Positions 10,136 to 19,637 of a stretch of DNA of 64,000 nucleotides are shown here, in pieces. Both the position numbers and the translations under genes were made by a program. Within the stretch, counting starts at the first letter, position 1. Each line of letters opens with the position of its first letter. The notes beneath the pieces were generated by a model, which ran no database searches, was not told the DNA's origin, and worked only from the letters and a program-made list of their open reading frames with translations. The stretch covers positions 186,001-250,000 of the forward strand of contig NZ_SAYT01000002.1 in assembly GCF_004296575.1 (NCBI RefSeq), written 5' to 3'. This DNA comes from Dyella amyloliquefaciens. Lineage in GTDB: Bacteria > Pseudomonadota > Gammaproteobacteria > Xanthomonadales > Rhodanobacteraceae.

Positions 10136-11401
10136 ATGAACACACCCTCCACACCCATTTACCACGGCGGCGCGAAAGCGTGGGCTGCCTGGTGCATTGC
10201 GGTTGCGTTCGTCAGCTACTACTTCAGCTTTCAGACCACCTACTCCATCGTCAATGCCAGCGTACAGAAGGACGTTGGGCTATCGATCTCGCAAGTAGGC
10301 CATATCGCGGCGATTTACACCTGGGTCATGGCCGCCTGCCAGTTCGTAAGCGGGCCGCTACTCGACCGTCTTGGAGCACGCCGCGTACTGCTGCCCGCCA
10401 TCGGACTGGTGACGCTGGGCGTGCTCACCTTTGCCAACGCCAGAAGCTACGGGATGCTGCTTTTGGCACAAACCCTGGTCGCTCTCGGCTCATGCTCGGG
10501 GTTTGTGGGTGCGGGCTATATCGGCGGCACCTGGTTCGGCTGGGACAGATTCAGCTTCATGTTCGGACTCGTTCAGTTCACCTCTTCGCTGCTTGCCGTC
10601 CTCAGCCAGAACCTTCTTACCTGGGCCCTGCCCGTTCTTCATTGGCGACCGTTGTTCAATGGCGCGGCGGCGGGAGGCGCACTACTCCTTGGTGTTGCCA
10701 TCCTCTGGCTGCGTGACGCCCAGCCGATACGCACCCCATCCGGACACGCCACGGTCACGCTCCTCCAGGGAGTGTCCCGCTCGCTCGCGCGAGTGGCCAG
10801 AGTGCCTCATGCCTGGGCAGCAGCGATCTTTGGCGCCCTGTGTTTTGGCGTCCTGCTGAGCCTTGGTGTGGTCTGGGGGCCGAAACTCATGACGATCCGG
10901 GGGTTTGGCGGCGAATCGGCCAACCTCGCCTCCTCCCTGCTGTGGCTCGGCAGTGCCGTCGGAAGTTTCATCTTTCCCTGGGTTTCCGACCGCATGCGGC
11001 GACGGAAGCTGCCCATCCTTATCGGTCTTGTCGTGCAGCTGTGCACGCTGGCTCTTCTTCTTTATGTTCCGACAGCCAGCCGCGCCTTCGACATGGTGCT
11101 CTGTTTTGTTTTTGGTCTGGGCAATGCGGTCCATATGCTGGCTTTCAGTACCGCCGCCGACGTCGTTGCCAAGGAATACATCGGCACGTCGGCTGCCTTG
11201 GTCAGCGGCATCATGTCCGTCGTCGCCGGCCTGATGATCAGCAGGCCTGGTATGCGTGCTGCCTCCGGACTTGAACAGGGCGTCGCACCCGCCTCTCTTG
11301 CGCTTGCCCAATTTGCGGCCAGGCCCCTCATGGCTGGCCTTTGCCTCGCGCTGATCATCGCCCTGTTGATGCGGGAGACTTATCCCGCGAGTCGAAACTG
11401 A
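10136..11401 (+). CDS. Major facilitator superfamily (MFS) permease
   Basis: 421 residues, about 12 predicted membrane helices. The ATG at 10136 is preferred because residues before it are hydrophilic and unrelated. The conserved loop 2-3 motif is present as GPLLDRLGARRVLLP (about residues 63-77), and the second-half equivalent as WVSDRMRRRKLPIL. The N-terminal half resembles the oxalate/nitrate/sugar-acid class of MFS_1 (YFSFQTTYSIVNASVQKDVGLS). Inner-membrane transporter driven by an ion gradient; substrate not predictable. It converges on the NAD(P)-binding gene (52 bp apart). Confidence 0.88.
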   Translation: MNTPSTPIYHGGAKAWAAWCIAVAFVSYYFSFQTTYSIVNASVQKDVGLSISQVGHIAAIYTWVMAACQFVSGPLLDRLGARRVLLPAIGLVTLGVLTFANARSYGMLLLAQTLVALGSCSGFVGAGYIGGTWFGWDRFSFMFGLVQFTSSLLAVLSQNLLTWALPVLHWRPLFNGAAAGGALLLGVAILWLRDAQPIRTPSGHATVTLLQGVSRSLARVARVPHAWAAAIFGALCFGVLLSLGVVWGPKLMTIRGFGGESANLASSLLWLGSAVGSFIFPWVSDRMRRRKLPILIGLVVQLCTLALLLYVPTASRAFDMVLCFVFGLGNAVHMLAFSTAADVVAKEYIGTSAALVSGIMSVVAGLMISRPGMRAASGLEQGVAPASLALAQFAARPLMAGLCLALIIALLMRETYPASRN

Positions 11402-11453
11402 GTCGCCAAGCGGAGCGCGGGACAGTGCCCGAAAAACAGAAACCATGGCGCCA

Positions 11454-12122
11454 CTAGGACGATCGCGCCCGACGCCTCATGGCAGCATTTTCCAGCACCG
11501 TCGTTCCGTCAGAGCCGTGGAGAAACTCACCGACAAAAGCGCGCGCGATGACATCCTGGCCGATCGTCCCGAACGAGCCCGGAATGAGGCGCCCGAGAAG
11601 AGCAAGCAGCCCAGGGGTGTGCGCGTTGCCAGCAATGATGCCAGGGCGAAAAATGGCCAGACGCCTGAACCCGAGGTTGCGCACGGCATCTTCCTTTTCA
11701 CCCATGATGCGGGCGTAGCGAATCCGGCTCTTCGCGCTGCTGCCCGCAGCCGAAAGCAAGCCGAATGTGTCGACTCCCGCCTCCAGGCAACCGCGCGCGA
11801 ACGCGCCGACCACGCCAATCTCCAGCTTTCGAATGTCCTGTTCGCTCCATTGCGCACTGCCTTTGCCGATACCGATGCACGATGCGGCATACAAGGGACC
11901 GCCTTGCGCACGAAACTCCCTGGCGAGCTCCGCTATCTCCTCGGAAAAACGGGGGTCACCGGTGTCCATGACGGTCTGGCGAAGACGCGCATCGACCGCC
12001 ACGGGCGCCGCCCGACGATTGACCATGACGATCCCGGCGCATGCTTCGGTAGCGAGCAAGGCTCGCACCAGTGCTGCTCCAACCTGGCCGGTACCTCCAG
12101 CGACAAGGATGCGAAAGCTCAT
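11454..12122 (-). CDS. NAD(P)-binding atypical SDR (HTATIP2/TIP30-like)
   Basis: 222 residues. Starts at 12122 (ribosome-binding site GAGG, 9 nt upstream). The N-terminus has a Rossmann nucleotide-binding motif GGTGQVGAALVRAL (residues 8-21) and the protein ends with a short helical tail. A segment GLLSAAGSSAKSRIRYARIMGEKEDAV has the Ser and Tyr/Lys-like arrangement of the extended, atypical SDR5-type proteins, where Y-x-x-x-K catalysis is altered (YARIMGEKE). Predicted cytosolic oxidoreductase or NAD(P)H sensor; substrate unknown. Confidence 0.8.
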   Translation of the reverse strand: MSFRILVAGGTGQVGAALVRALLATEACAGIVMVNRRAAPVAVDARLRQTVMDTGDPRFSEEIAELAREFRAQGGPLYAASCIGIGKGSAQWSEQDIRKLEIGVVGAFARGCLEAGVDTFGLLSAAGSSAKSRIRYARIMGEKEDAVRNLGFRRLAIFRPGIIAGNAHTPGLLALLGRLIPGSFGTIGQDVIARAFVGEFLHGSDGTTVLENAAMRRRARSS

Positions 12123-12506
12123 GTCATGCCTCGTATTCGTTGCGGACCGTTCTTGTTCGTGGACAGGATTGGCGATTGCGCACGGCGCGACCCAAACGCC
12201 GCCCGGCATGCAACGCAGATAGTTGCGGGCTCGCGAATGACACGATGGACGGATTTGCCATACACGAAACTTGCACCGGACGCCAAATCCACACAATCCG
12301 GACCCGAGTGTATCAAGCCTGTCACGCATCGGGCCACCCTATTTCGCACGCTCTTTCGAAGATCGAAATACGCTTCGTTATATGGCCGTATGGACGTCCA
12401 TTCTTTCGTAACACGCCAGGCCATCCTGTAAAGAATTCTTCATGAGCCAGCACTAGCGTGATCCCGCTCGCCCATCCTGGGCAGGCCCGACCTCCTGGAG
12501 ACCACC

Positions 12507-14183
12507 ATGACAAACCGTTTTGCTCGGCAGCGTATCGGCGCGACCCTTGCGCTCGTTTTGCTCGGCACCGGCGCGCTCGCCCATGCCGATGACTCATGGA
12601 ATCGGCGCGACTTCCGCTTCTATCCGGGCAACCTTGTCCTCAGCCGCAGCGTGTACGACAACAAGGCCAGCAATGTACAGGTTGGCGCGATCCTGCCGGT
12701 GAATTGCGCGAGCACGACGGGCGGCTGCGCCGCCGCCAGTGGCGCGCCGTTCGACGGCACCTACCCGTATGTGTGGAACGACGTCCTGTATGACGGCAGC
12801 TTCGGCATCACGGCACGCATCTACCTTGACGAGCTCACGCCCGACGGCCATCTGGTCGACTCGCTGCAGGTTCCCAACAGCCTGCTTCCGACGGCACCGG
12901 CAGGCGAGCTGGTGACCAGCTTCAGCTCGAAGTCCGAGCTTGCACTGCACCTGTCGCAGGATCACAAGTACCTCACGTTCATGGGTTACGTCGCTCCCGT
13001 GAACGCCATCGACGTGTCCAACTCCAATACGCCCGGCGCCGTGGATCCGACCAACCCGGACGGCCAGAACATCTACCGCGCAGTGGCCACGGTGGATCGC
13101 AAAGGGCATTTCAGCTTCACTGAAACCAATGCCTACAGCGGCAACAACGGCCGCGCCGCCATCCTGCTCAACCGCCATGGAGCCGACTACTTCTTCACGG
13201 CCGGCAACGCGGGGAACGGTGGCAATCCGCAGCCGGCCGGCATCGTCCTTGGCGCCGGCGCGCAGTTCATCACGCCGGCACACCTGCCCGAGATCTCGCA
13301 GCACCCGGGAACGACCACTCCTCTCGCCAGCTTCTCCATCGCCGCGCTTGGCCTGAAGGCCGACAAGATCGGCAAGGACGACAATTTCCGCGGCATGACC
13401 GTGCACAACGACGTGGTGTATTTCACCAAGGGCAGCGGCAGCAATGGCGTGAATACGGTGTACTTCGTGGATACCACCGGCACGGCATGCCCGAACGGCG
13501 TTGGTGTGCCGGTGGCCGGTGCCCCGTTGCCCAGCGCCCCACTGGCTTACGACGCAACCACCCTGCTGAGCAACGGCCTGCCGACCAATATGTGCATCCT
13601 GGCCGGGTTCCCGACCACGCCGGCGAAGACCGCCAAGCCCGTCTCGTATCCGTTCTCGCTGTGGTTCGCCGACGCCAACACGCTGTATGTGGCCGATGAG
13701 GGTGACGGCTATGCAGCCGACGCCAGTCTGTACACGCATGCAGCCGCGCAGACCACAGCGGGCTTGCAAAAGTGGGTGTACGACAGCAACAGCAAGACCT
13801 GGTCACTGGCCTACACGTTGCAGGCGGGCCTCAACCTCGGCCAGGCGTACACGGTGAGCGGCTATCCGACCGGCATCAACACCGCTACGGGCCTGCCCTG
13901 GTCGCCCGCGACCGACGGCCTGCGCAACCTCGTGGGTCGTGTCGATCACGACGGCAAGGTGACGATCTGGGCCACCACATCCACCGTCAGCGGCAACGGC
14001 GATACGGGCGCCGACCCGAACCAGCTGGTGGCGATTCGCGACACGCTGAAGAACAGCGACGCCACCATCGCCGCACAGGAGAAGTTCGTGACGCTACGTT
14101 CGGCCAGGTTTGCCGAGGTGCTTCGCGGCGTCTCGTTTACGCCAGACCAGGACCCGGATGATCGCGATCACGATCACCACTGA
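12507..14183 (+). CDS. Large secreted protein of unknown function, acidic/His-rich tail
   Basis: 558 residues. A signal peptide (residues 1-27, ending ALAHA) and a GGAG ribosome-binding site support the ATG at 12507. The mature protein has beta-strand repeats with sugar-lactonase/propeller flavour (FTAGNAGNGGNPQPAGIV, FRGMTVHNDVVYFTKG, SLWFADANTLYVADEGDGYA). It contains paired cysteines (NCAST..GGCAA and ACPNG..NMCIL) suggesting periplasmic disulphides. The C-terminus DPDDRDHDHH could bind metal. Its mature start (DDSWN) resembles the smaller protein at 5834. Stands alone, followed by a GC-rich hairpin terminator. Confidence 0.75.
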   Translation: MTNRFARQRIGATLALVLLGTGALAHADDSWNRRDFRFYPGNLVLSRSVYDNKASNVQVGAILPVNCASTTGGCAAASGAPFDGTYPYVWNDVLYDGSFGITARIYLDELTPDGHLVDSLQVPNSLLPTAPAGELVTSFSSKSELALHLSQDHKYLTFMGYVAPVNAIDVSNSNTPGAVDPTNPDGQNIYRAVATVDRKGHFSFTETNAYSGNNGRAAILLNRHGADYFFTAGNAGNGGNPQPAGIVLGAGAQFITPAHLPEISQHPGTTTPLASFSIAALGLKADKIGKDDNFRGMTVHNDVVYFTKGSGSNGVNTVYFVDTTGTACPNGVGVPVAGAPLPSAPLAYDATTLLSNGLPTNMCILAGFPTTPAKTAKPVSYPFSLWFADANTLYVADEGDGYAADASLYTHAAAQTTAGLQKWVYDSNSKTWSLAYTLQAGLNLGQAYTVSGYPTGINTATGLPWSPATDGLRNLVGRVDHDGKVTIWATTSTVSGNGDTGADPNQLVAIRDTLKNSDATIAAQEKFVTLRSARFAEVLRGVSFTPDQDPDDRDHDHH

Positions 14184-14216
14184 GGCAGTGGCTGTAACGC
14201 GCTGAGTCAGAACGCG

Positions 14217-14244
14217 AGGCGCCGGCTCGATCAGGCCGGCGCCT
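14217..14244 (+). terminator. GC-rich hairpin after the 12507-14183 gene
   Basis: 10-bp perfect stem (14217-14226 with 14235-14244), 8-nt loop, 34 bases after the stop codon; no T tract follows. Likely terminator or mRNA 3'-end stabiliser. Confidence 0.5.
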
Positions 14245-14445
14245 TGCGGAAAAGTCTACCGGCCTTTGTCCCGGCATCGCTGCGCTGCATGGCGCCGCCC
14301 CTTCCCTCACGACGCGCGAACTCAAGAGAACGTCGCCGCAGCCCAGTCAACGCAGCAACTGACTGCGGCAGCACCCGTAACGAAATTGGCGACGGATCGC
14401 AGTCCGGGAGCATGCAACACCCGGCGCCCTGATGCGCTTGCCTAG

Positions 14446-14460
14446 GTAGTTTTACGCAAC
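14446..14460 (-). promoter_or_regulatory. Copy of a 15-nt motif GTTGCGTAAAACTAC
   Basis: Read on the minus strand the sequence is GTTGCGTAAAACTAC. The same 15 bases occur on the plus strand at 43512-43526, and its 12-nt core CGTAAAACTACG occurs in the minus-strand reading of 19803-19814. It lies about 80-95 bp before the OprB-type gene, a position suited to an activator or repressor site. Candidate operator only. Confidence 0.35.
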
Positions 14461-14540
14461 GCCTCCCCGTACTTTCTCGGAGGCCGCATGGTGCTCGCCC
14501 ATGCTTGTATGGCCACCAGGCAGCACGGAGGTCTTCCCTC

Positions 14541-15977
14541 TTGGCCCACGCGAGCACATCGTTCCATGGACGACGCGGGCATTCCATCAGCTGGCGGTCG
14601 AAAACATTCGCAGGCCTGGTCTGGCTTGGCACTACCTGTGCCACGCAAGCCCAGGAAGCCAGCGCGCCGCCCACCTGGGGCGGCGACCTGGCATCCCGCC
14701 CACGACTGACCGGCGACTGGGGTGAACTCCGGGACGATCTGGCTCGCAAGGGTGTTCAGTTCGACGTGGATGTACTGGCCACCCCGATTGCCGTCGTAAG
14801 CGGCGGGCGAAGCACGGGCAGCAACACATGGAGCAATGTCGACTACACCCTCAACATCGACACGCAGAAACTCGGGCTCTGGAAAGGAGGCTTCATCAAT
14901 GTCCAGGCCGACACCGGCCTTGGATCAATGAACAAAAGATCCGGCGCCATCATCGCGATCAATACCGCCACCCTGGTACCGGGCGCGAACGAGCGAACGA
15001 CCGTGCTCATGAACGCGACCCTCACCCAGTACTTCACCGACGCGTTCGCCGTAGCCATCGGCAAGTTCAATACGTTTGACCAGGGTGCGCAGGAGTTCTA
15101 CGGCGACTACAGCAGCCAGTTCTTGAACGGCGCCTTCAATTTCCCCGTGACAACCGAACAGGTGCCCCAGTCCGCCTTCGGCGCGGGCGTGATCTTCCAG
15201 GCGACCAAGGATCTCAACCTGTCGGTCTACGCGCTCGATCCCAGCGGGACGCCGGACAGCAACGACCTGGGCGAAGCATTTGATGATGGCGTCATAGTCA
15301 CGGGCGGCGCCCAATGGACGATCCATCCGTTCCAGCGAGCCGGCCATCAGGGGCTCAGCTTTGCGTGGAGCGACAAGCGTCGTCTCTCGCTGAATCAAAC
15401 GCCGTCGGACCTGGATGAGCTCCTGCTGCAGAACGATTTTCCGCGTCTTGGCGATATCGGGCCCACGCTCGCGCAATACCTGTCCCAGTACTTCCCCAAC
15501 CTGACGCCGGGTGCTCAAGCCGCGAACACAAAAGCCGAGAGCTGGTCGGTGAACTACGCGTTCGATCAATACCTGTGGCAACCGAACGGCGACCAGACAC
15601 ACGGCGTCGGACTGTTCTTCTCGTTCGGGGCATCCGATGGAAACCCCAACCCCATCCGGTACGCCTATCTCGCCGGTATCGGCGGCAAGGGAGTCGGCCC
15701 TTCCCGCCCCGACGACAATTTCGGTATCGGCGTGGCAAGCACCAGGTTCAGCGGCACGTTCATTCCGTTGCTGCGTCAACAACTGGGGCTGGGCCTGGAT
15801 CGCGAGGATGCCATCGAGGCTTACTACAACGTGGCGGTCACCCACTGGCTCAACGTCACTGCAGACGTGCAATTCGTGAGCCCCGCGCTGAAGAAATCAC
15901 TGAACCGGACAGGAGATGGGCTGACCAGCGTCGGCAACGCCACGATCGTTGGCCTGCGACTGCGTGCACGGCTATAG
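14541..15977 (+). CDS. OprB-family carbohydrate-selective porin
   Basis: About 478 residues. After a signal peptide (core FAGLVWLGTTCATQAQ), the mature start WGGDLASRPRLTGDWGELRDDLARKGV is the hallmark of the OprB family (PF04966). Later come KFNTFDQGAQEFYGDYSSQF and the C-terminal strand NATIVGLRLRARL. Outer-membrane pore for sugars or small solutes. The start is uncertain: no ATG is available in this frame. TTG at 14541 has GGAGG 9 nt upstream, TTG at 14505 has none, and the best-placed ATG (14488, after CGGAGG) is in another frame. The 15-nt motif at 14446 lies upstream. Confidence 0.8.
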   Translation: MAHASTSFHGRRGHSISWRSKTFAGLVWLGTTCATQAQEASAPPTWGGDLASRPRLTGDWGELRDDLARKGVQFDVDVLATPIAVVSGGRSTGSNTWSNVDYTLNIDTQKLGLWKGGFINVQADTGLGSMNKRSGAIIAINTATLVPGANERTTVLMNATLTQYFTDAFAVAIGKFNTFDQGAQEFYGDYSSQFLNGAFNFPVTTEQVPQSAFGAGVIFQATKDLNLSVYALDPSGTPDSNDLGEAFDDGVIVTGGAQWTIHPFQRAGHQGLSFAWSDKRRLSLNQTPSDLDELLLQNDFPRLGDIGPTLAQYLSQYFPNLTPGAQAANTKAESWSVNYAFDQYLWQPNGDQTHGVGLFFSFGASDGNPNPIRYAYLAGIGGKGVGPSRPDDNFGIGVASTRFSGTFIPLLRQQLGLGLDREDAIEAYYNVAVTHWLNVTADVQFVSPALKKSLNRTGDGLTSVGNATIVGLRLRARL

Positions 15978-16155
15978 CCACGCCGGTCCAGCATGCCACG
16001 CTCCATGATCTCGTCCTCCCAGGGCGCGATCACCCTGCGCCACAGCGACCGCCTTGAACAATGCAGATCGGCACACGACGACGAACTGCTACTCTCGGAC
16101 AGCGAGCGCGCGGAGCGCCTGCGCATCAAATTGCCGTAACCAGGGGTCACCATCC

Positions 16156-18168
16156 ATGTTCCTGCGCACCCTGAGGTATGTTCTGCCTCTGCTGTTCACG
16201 CTCGCGGCCCACGCCGAAGTCACCCGGGTCGATATCGTCTCCCGCAGCGACATCCTTGGCGGCCAGGTATTCGGGACGAGCGGTGCGTACGAACGCCTTG
16301 CCGGCAAAGTGTATTTTTCCGTCGCCGTTGCGAATGCACACAACCGCGCCATCGTCGACCTCGGCAACGCGGTCAATCTGAAGGACGGAAAGGTCGAGTT
16401 TTCGGCAGACTTCATCGCGATCCAGCCCAAGGACGCGAGCAAGGGAAACGATTCGGTGCTGTTCGAGAACCCCAATCGCGGCGGCAACCACATTGTTGCG
16501 CTGGTCGATGGTGGCGACGCGGACATCAACAAGGACGCGGGCGACGGCTGGCTGCTTCGCAACGGCTACAGCATCGTGTCGCTGGGCTGGCAATGGGACG
16601 CGGGCAGCGAGGCGGCACTGCGCCTGTATGCACCTGTCGCGCGCGATCACGGCAAGACCATCACCGGACTGTTGCGCGGCGACGTCATGCCCTCGCAAGC
16701 GCGTGACGACATCCCGCTTGGCCACCTCATCGTCGGCAAGATCGGCGGCCAGGAGTATCCGGTAGCCGCACCCGACGATCCGCGCAACACGCTGACCGTT
16801 CGCGACTCGCGCGACGCGCCACGCACGATCATTCCGCGCTCGCGCTGGCGTTTCGCACACGAGGTCAACGGAGCGCTCGTGCCGAGCGATCGCCATATCC
16901 ATCTCGACGGTGGCTTTCAACCCGGCAAGATCTACGAATACGTCTACGTAGTGGCCGACCCGGTGGTAGCCGGCCTGGGCTTCGCCGCCGTACGCGACGT
17001 CGCCTCCTACCTCAAGCACGCGCCGGATGCGTTCGTTCACGCACAGCGCGTCTACGGCGAGGGCATTTCGCAGAACGGCCGCTTCCTGCGCGACTTTCTC
17101 TATCAAGGCTTCAATGCCGACGAACAGGGTCGCATCGCGCTTGATGGCGTGCTTGCCCACGTCGCCGGCGCGGGTCGCGGCAACTTCAACTATCGCTTCG
17201 CCCAACCATCGCGAGACGCCACTCCAACGGCATCGGTCAATTTCGCCACCGATATCTTCCCGTTCACCGACATGCCCGAGGTCGACCCGCAGACCGGCGC
17301 AAAGGCCGGCCTGCTCGATCGCGCCAACGCCGACCATGTCGTACCCAAGATCTTCCTGTCGAACACGTCCTACGAGTACTGGGGCCGCGTCGCATCGCTT
17401 GTCACCATGACGGCGGATGGAAAGCGCGATGCCACTCTCTCGCCGAACGTTCGCGTCTATCACTTCACCGGACTCCAGCACTACTCCGTGCCATTCCCGC
17501 CGGAGCGCGGCACGGGCGACCTGGTCGGCCAGCAGCCGCAATCACCGTTGCCGATACGTTATTTCTGGCGCGCGATGATCTCGAACATGGATGCATGGGT
17601 GCGCAGCGGCATCGAGCCGCCGGCCAGCAGCTATCCGAGAATCGCCGACCACACGCTCGTCCCACTGAGCGCCTACGCCTTCCCCAAGCTGCCCGGCGTC
17701 AACCTGCCGCACGAAGCCAGCCATGCCAAGCACATCGATTTCGGGCCGAACTGGTCGCGCGGCATCGTCGAGTACCAACCCCCGCGGGTCGGCGCACCTT
17801 TCGCCGTACTCGTGCCGCAGGTCGATGCCGACGGCAACGAACTCGATGGCGTGCGCCTGCCTCAGGTCAGCGTGCCGCTGGCGACCTATACCCCCTGGAA
17901 CCTGCGTGACCCGTCCATCGGCGCGCCCGGTGAGCGTGTCGCCTTCGAGGGCTCGTTCCTGCCCTTCCCCAGGACTCCCGCAGAGCGCGAGGCAAAGCAC
18001 GATCCTCGCCCATCGATCAGCGAACGCTATGCAGGCCGCCAGGACTACCTGGACCGTTATGCAGCCGCGCTCGACGAACTCATCAAGCAGCGCTGGATAC
18101 TCACCGAAGATCGCCCCGCACTGCTTGAACGCGGAGCGCAGGAGTGGGATGCGTTGACGAAGCCGTAA
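16156..18168 (+). CDS. Secreted alpha/beta-hydrolase-domain protein (Abhydrolase_10 type)
   Basis: 670 residues. The start at 16156 is supported by AGGGG and opens a signal peptide (MFLRTLRYVLPLLFTLAAHA). The family signature is clear: VTRVDIVSRSDILGGQ...FGTSGAYERLAGKVYF at the mature N-terminus, FENPNRGGNH, GYSIVSLGWQWD, the nucleophile-region segment VYGEGISQNGRFLRDFLYQGFNADE and IFPFTD. It matches the alpha/beta hydrolase domain family PF20091. Probably an esterase- or lipase-like enzyme in the periplasm or exported; substrate unknown. The classical GxSxG elbow is replaced by GEGISQNGR, so serine catalysis is plausible but not proven. Confidence 0.85.
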   Translation: MFLRTLRYVLPLLFTLAAHAEVTRVDIVSRSDILGGQVFGTSGAYERLAGKVYFSVAVANAHNRAIVDLGNAVNLKDGKVEFSADFIAIQPKDASKGNDSVLFENPNRGGNHIVALVDGGDADINKDAGDGWLLRNGYSIVSLGWQWDAGSEAALRLYAPVARDHGKTITGLLRGDVMPSQARDDIPLGHLIVGKIGGQEYPVAAPDDPRNTLTVRDSRDAPRTIIPRSRWRFAHEVNGALVPSDRHIHLDGGFQPGKIYEYVYVVADPVVAGLGFAAVRDVASYLKHAPDAFVHAQRVYGEGISQNGRFLRDFLYQGFNADEQGRIALDGVLAHVAGAGRGNFNYRFAQPSRDATPTASVNFATDIFPFTDMPEVDPQTGAKAGLLDRANADHVVPKIFLSNTSYEYWGRVASLVTMTADGKRDATLSPNVRVYHFTGLQHYSVPFPPERGTGDLVGQQPQSPLPIRYFWRAMISNMDAWVRSGIEPPASSYPRIADHTLVPLSAYAFPKLPGVNLPHEASHAKHIDFGPNWSRGIVEYQPPRVGAPFAVLVPQVDADGNELDGVRLPQVSVPLATYTPWNLRDPSIGAPGERVAFEGSFLPFPRTPAEREAKHDPRPSISERYAGRQDYLDRYAAALDELIKQRWILTEDRPALLERGAQEWDALTKP

Positions 18169-18323
18169 GAGACTGCCGACCCAAAAGGGGGCCGGGCACC
18201 TTCCCGGCACCCTGACGCGGCAGAGCGCTCGACGGCCATCACCTTCAGGCCCGCATAGGGCCGAACGCGGACTCCAGGTCTTCACCCGGGAGGATGACCA
18301 CGCTGCGATCGTGACTCGACGCC

Positions 18324-18992
18324 CTAGCGTTCGAAGAGCTTCCAGTGCCCCTCGGAGACGACCTCGACGCCGCCGCTTACCACCTTGATGGCCGTCTCGT
18401 CGTCGATCGCATATCCCGGCACCGGCATGCGCGCGGCCCACCTCTCGGCGTGGGCCATGGTGTTCTCCGGGCACATGACGTTATCCAGATGCGGAAAGAT
18501 CGAGAAGCCGACCAGGCCCAGCGCACCGTCTCCGCCAGCGGCCGGTTTCCAGCCCACGAACCTCTCGCCAACGCACGGGGCCATCACCATGCTGCCGGCG
18601 CTCAGCCCCACATAGACCGTCTCGCGTAGCGACGGAAACAGATCCGCCAGGCCGGACTCACGCATCCAGTGATGCAGGTACAGGACGTCTCCGCCGCATA
18701 CCAGCAGCACATCGGCCTCCCGGACCAGGGGGATCCAGTTCTCCGCGGCGATGCTGGGCAACGCAGTCAACTCAAGCATTCCCACGGACTTCCATCCCAG
18801 CTCGACCATGGGCGTGGACGTCTGCCCGGCTATCTGCCGCCACGTCATGACCGCGGTGCCGGGCAGCATGCCGTACATCGCGGTAGGGATACACAGGGCG
18901 GTGGATTCCGCGATGGGTTTGCCCAACATGCCGACGAGGGCGTCGCGGATGCTCTGGTTGCTGACGCCGCCGGAAGTGAGCAGCAGCTTCAT
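18324..18992 (-). CDS. Peptidase S51 (dipeptidase E / class I amidotransferase-like)
   Basis: 222 residues, the family's usual length. It starts MKLLLTSGGVSNQSI and contains the oxyanion motif CGGDVLYLHHWM (residues 99-110) and the nucleophile elbow GLSAGSMVM (catalytic Ser about 131), followed by FPHLDN around the catalytic His. This is the layout of PepE-type serine peptidases (aspartyl dipeptidase) and cyanophycinase relatives. Cytosolic. The substrate may be alpha-aspartyl dipeptides, but the C-terminal half differs from classical PepE, so the gene symbol is withheld. Confidence 0.85.
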   Translation of the reverse strand: MKLLLTSGGVSNQSIRDALVGMLGKPIAESTALCIPTAMYGMLPGTAVMTWRQIAGQTSTPMVELGWKSVGMLELTALPSIAAENWIPLVREADVLLVCGGDVLYLHHWMRESGLADLFPSLRETVYVGLSAGSMVMAPCVGERFVGWKPAAGGDGALGLVGFSIFPHLDNVMCPENTMAHAERWAARMPVPGYAIDDETAIKVVSGGVEVVSEGHWKLFER

Positions 18993-19083
18993 CGCACCAT
19001 GGCCGCTTCGCCCCCCAGGGCTGACAAAGAGCGTGGGTCGGTTTGATCTTCAGTGATTCGCATACTTCATTAGCCCCCAACCC

Positions 19084-19115
19084 TCAGGTCCGCTTCGGGT
19101 CGGAAGCGGACCTGA
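19084..19115 (-). terminator. Long perfect inverted repeat downstream of the 19197-19637 gene
   Basis: 13-bp perfect stem (19084-19096 with 19103-19115) around a 6-nt loop, between the end of the secreted-protein gene and the start of the S51 peptidase gene. No T run. Probably a terminator or RNA-stabilising hairpin; a half copy (agcggacctt) recurs at about 19142. Confidence 0.45.
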
Positions 19116-19196
19116 GCAGCATGCTCGGCCTCGGGATTGAAGCGGACCTTCCCGGAGCATCTGCTCGAGGACGACGAGCTTTCAGAAAAGCTCAAC

Positions 19197-19637
19197 CTAC
19201 TTGTCTTCCGAAATCGTCAGGCCACCTACGCTCACACCAAGCTCGACACCCTGGCCCGCGCCTGATAACGCAAGCGAGACCTCGCCCTTGGTGAGCACCT
19301 GTGCCGTACCGGCCTTCACGGCACCTGCGCTCGCATCCGCCTGCGCGTAAGTACCCAGCACGTCGCTTATCTTGGTGATATCGCTGAAATTGCCGACGCC
19401 ATTGTCAATTCGCGATTTACCGGCCGTCAGTCCACCGCCATGACTTTCGATCTTGACCTTCATGGTCTGGCCGTTTTTGCAGGTAACCACACCGGTACCG
19501 CTCATGTGCTTGTAGATCACCGACCAGCCGGACAGGTTGAAGCGCATGGTGCATTCCAGGCTGGCGGCACTGGCGATGTGGGAGAGGGACAGCGCGCACA
19601 GCACCATGGACATCTGGACGAAGCGTCGACCTTTCAT
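19197..19637 (-). CDS. Secreted conserved hypothetical protein
   Basis: 146 residues. Signal peptide (MKGRRFVQMSMVLCALSLSHIASA) and then a compact beta-rich domain: LECTMRFNLSGWSVIYKHMSGTGVVTC with two cysteines likely bridged, KVKIESHGGGLTAGKSRIDNG, and a C-terminal glycine-rich strand pair. Known to me only as a conserved uncharacterised periplasmic protein in this order; the strand pattern recalls small lipid-binding folds such as SYLF/DUF1134, but I cannot assign it. Confidence 0.7.
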   Translation of the reverse strand: MKGRRFVQMSMVLCALSLSHIASAASLECTMRFNLSGWSVIYKHMSGTGVVTCKNGQTMKVKIESHGGGLTAGKSRIDNGVGNFSDITKISDVLGTYAQADASAGAVKAGTAQVLTKGEVSLALSGAGQGVELGVSVGGLTISEDK

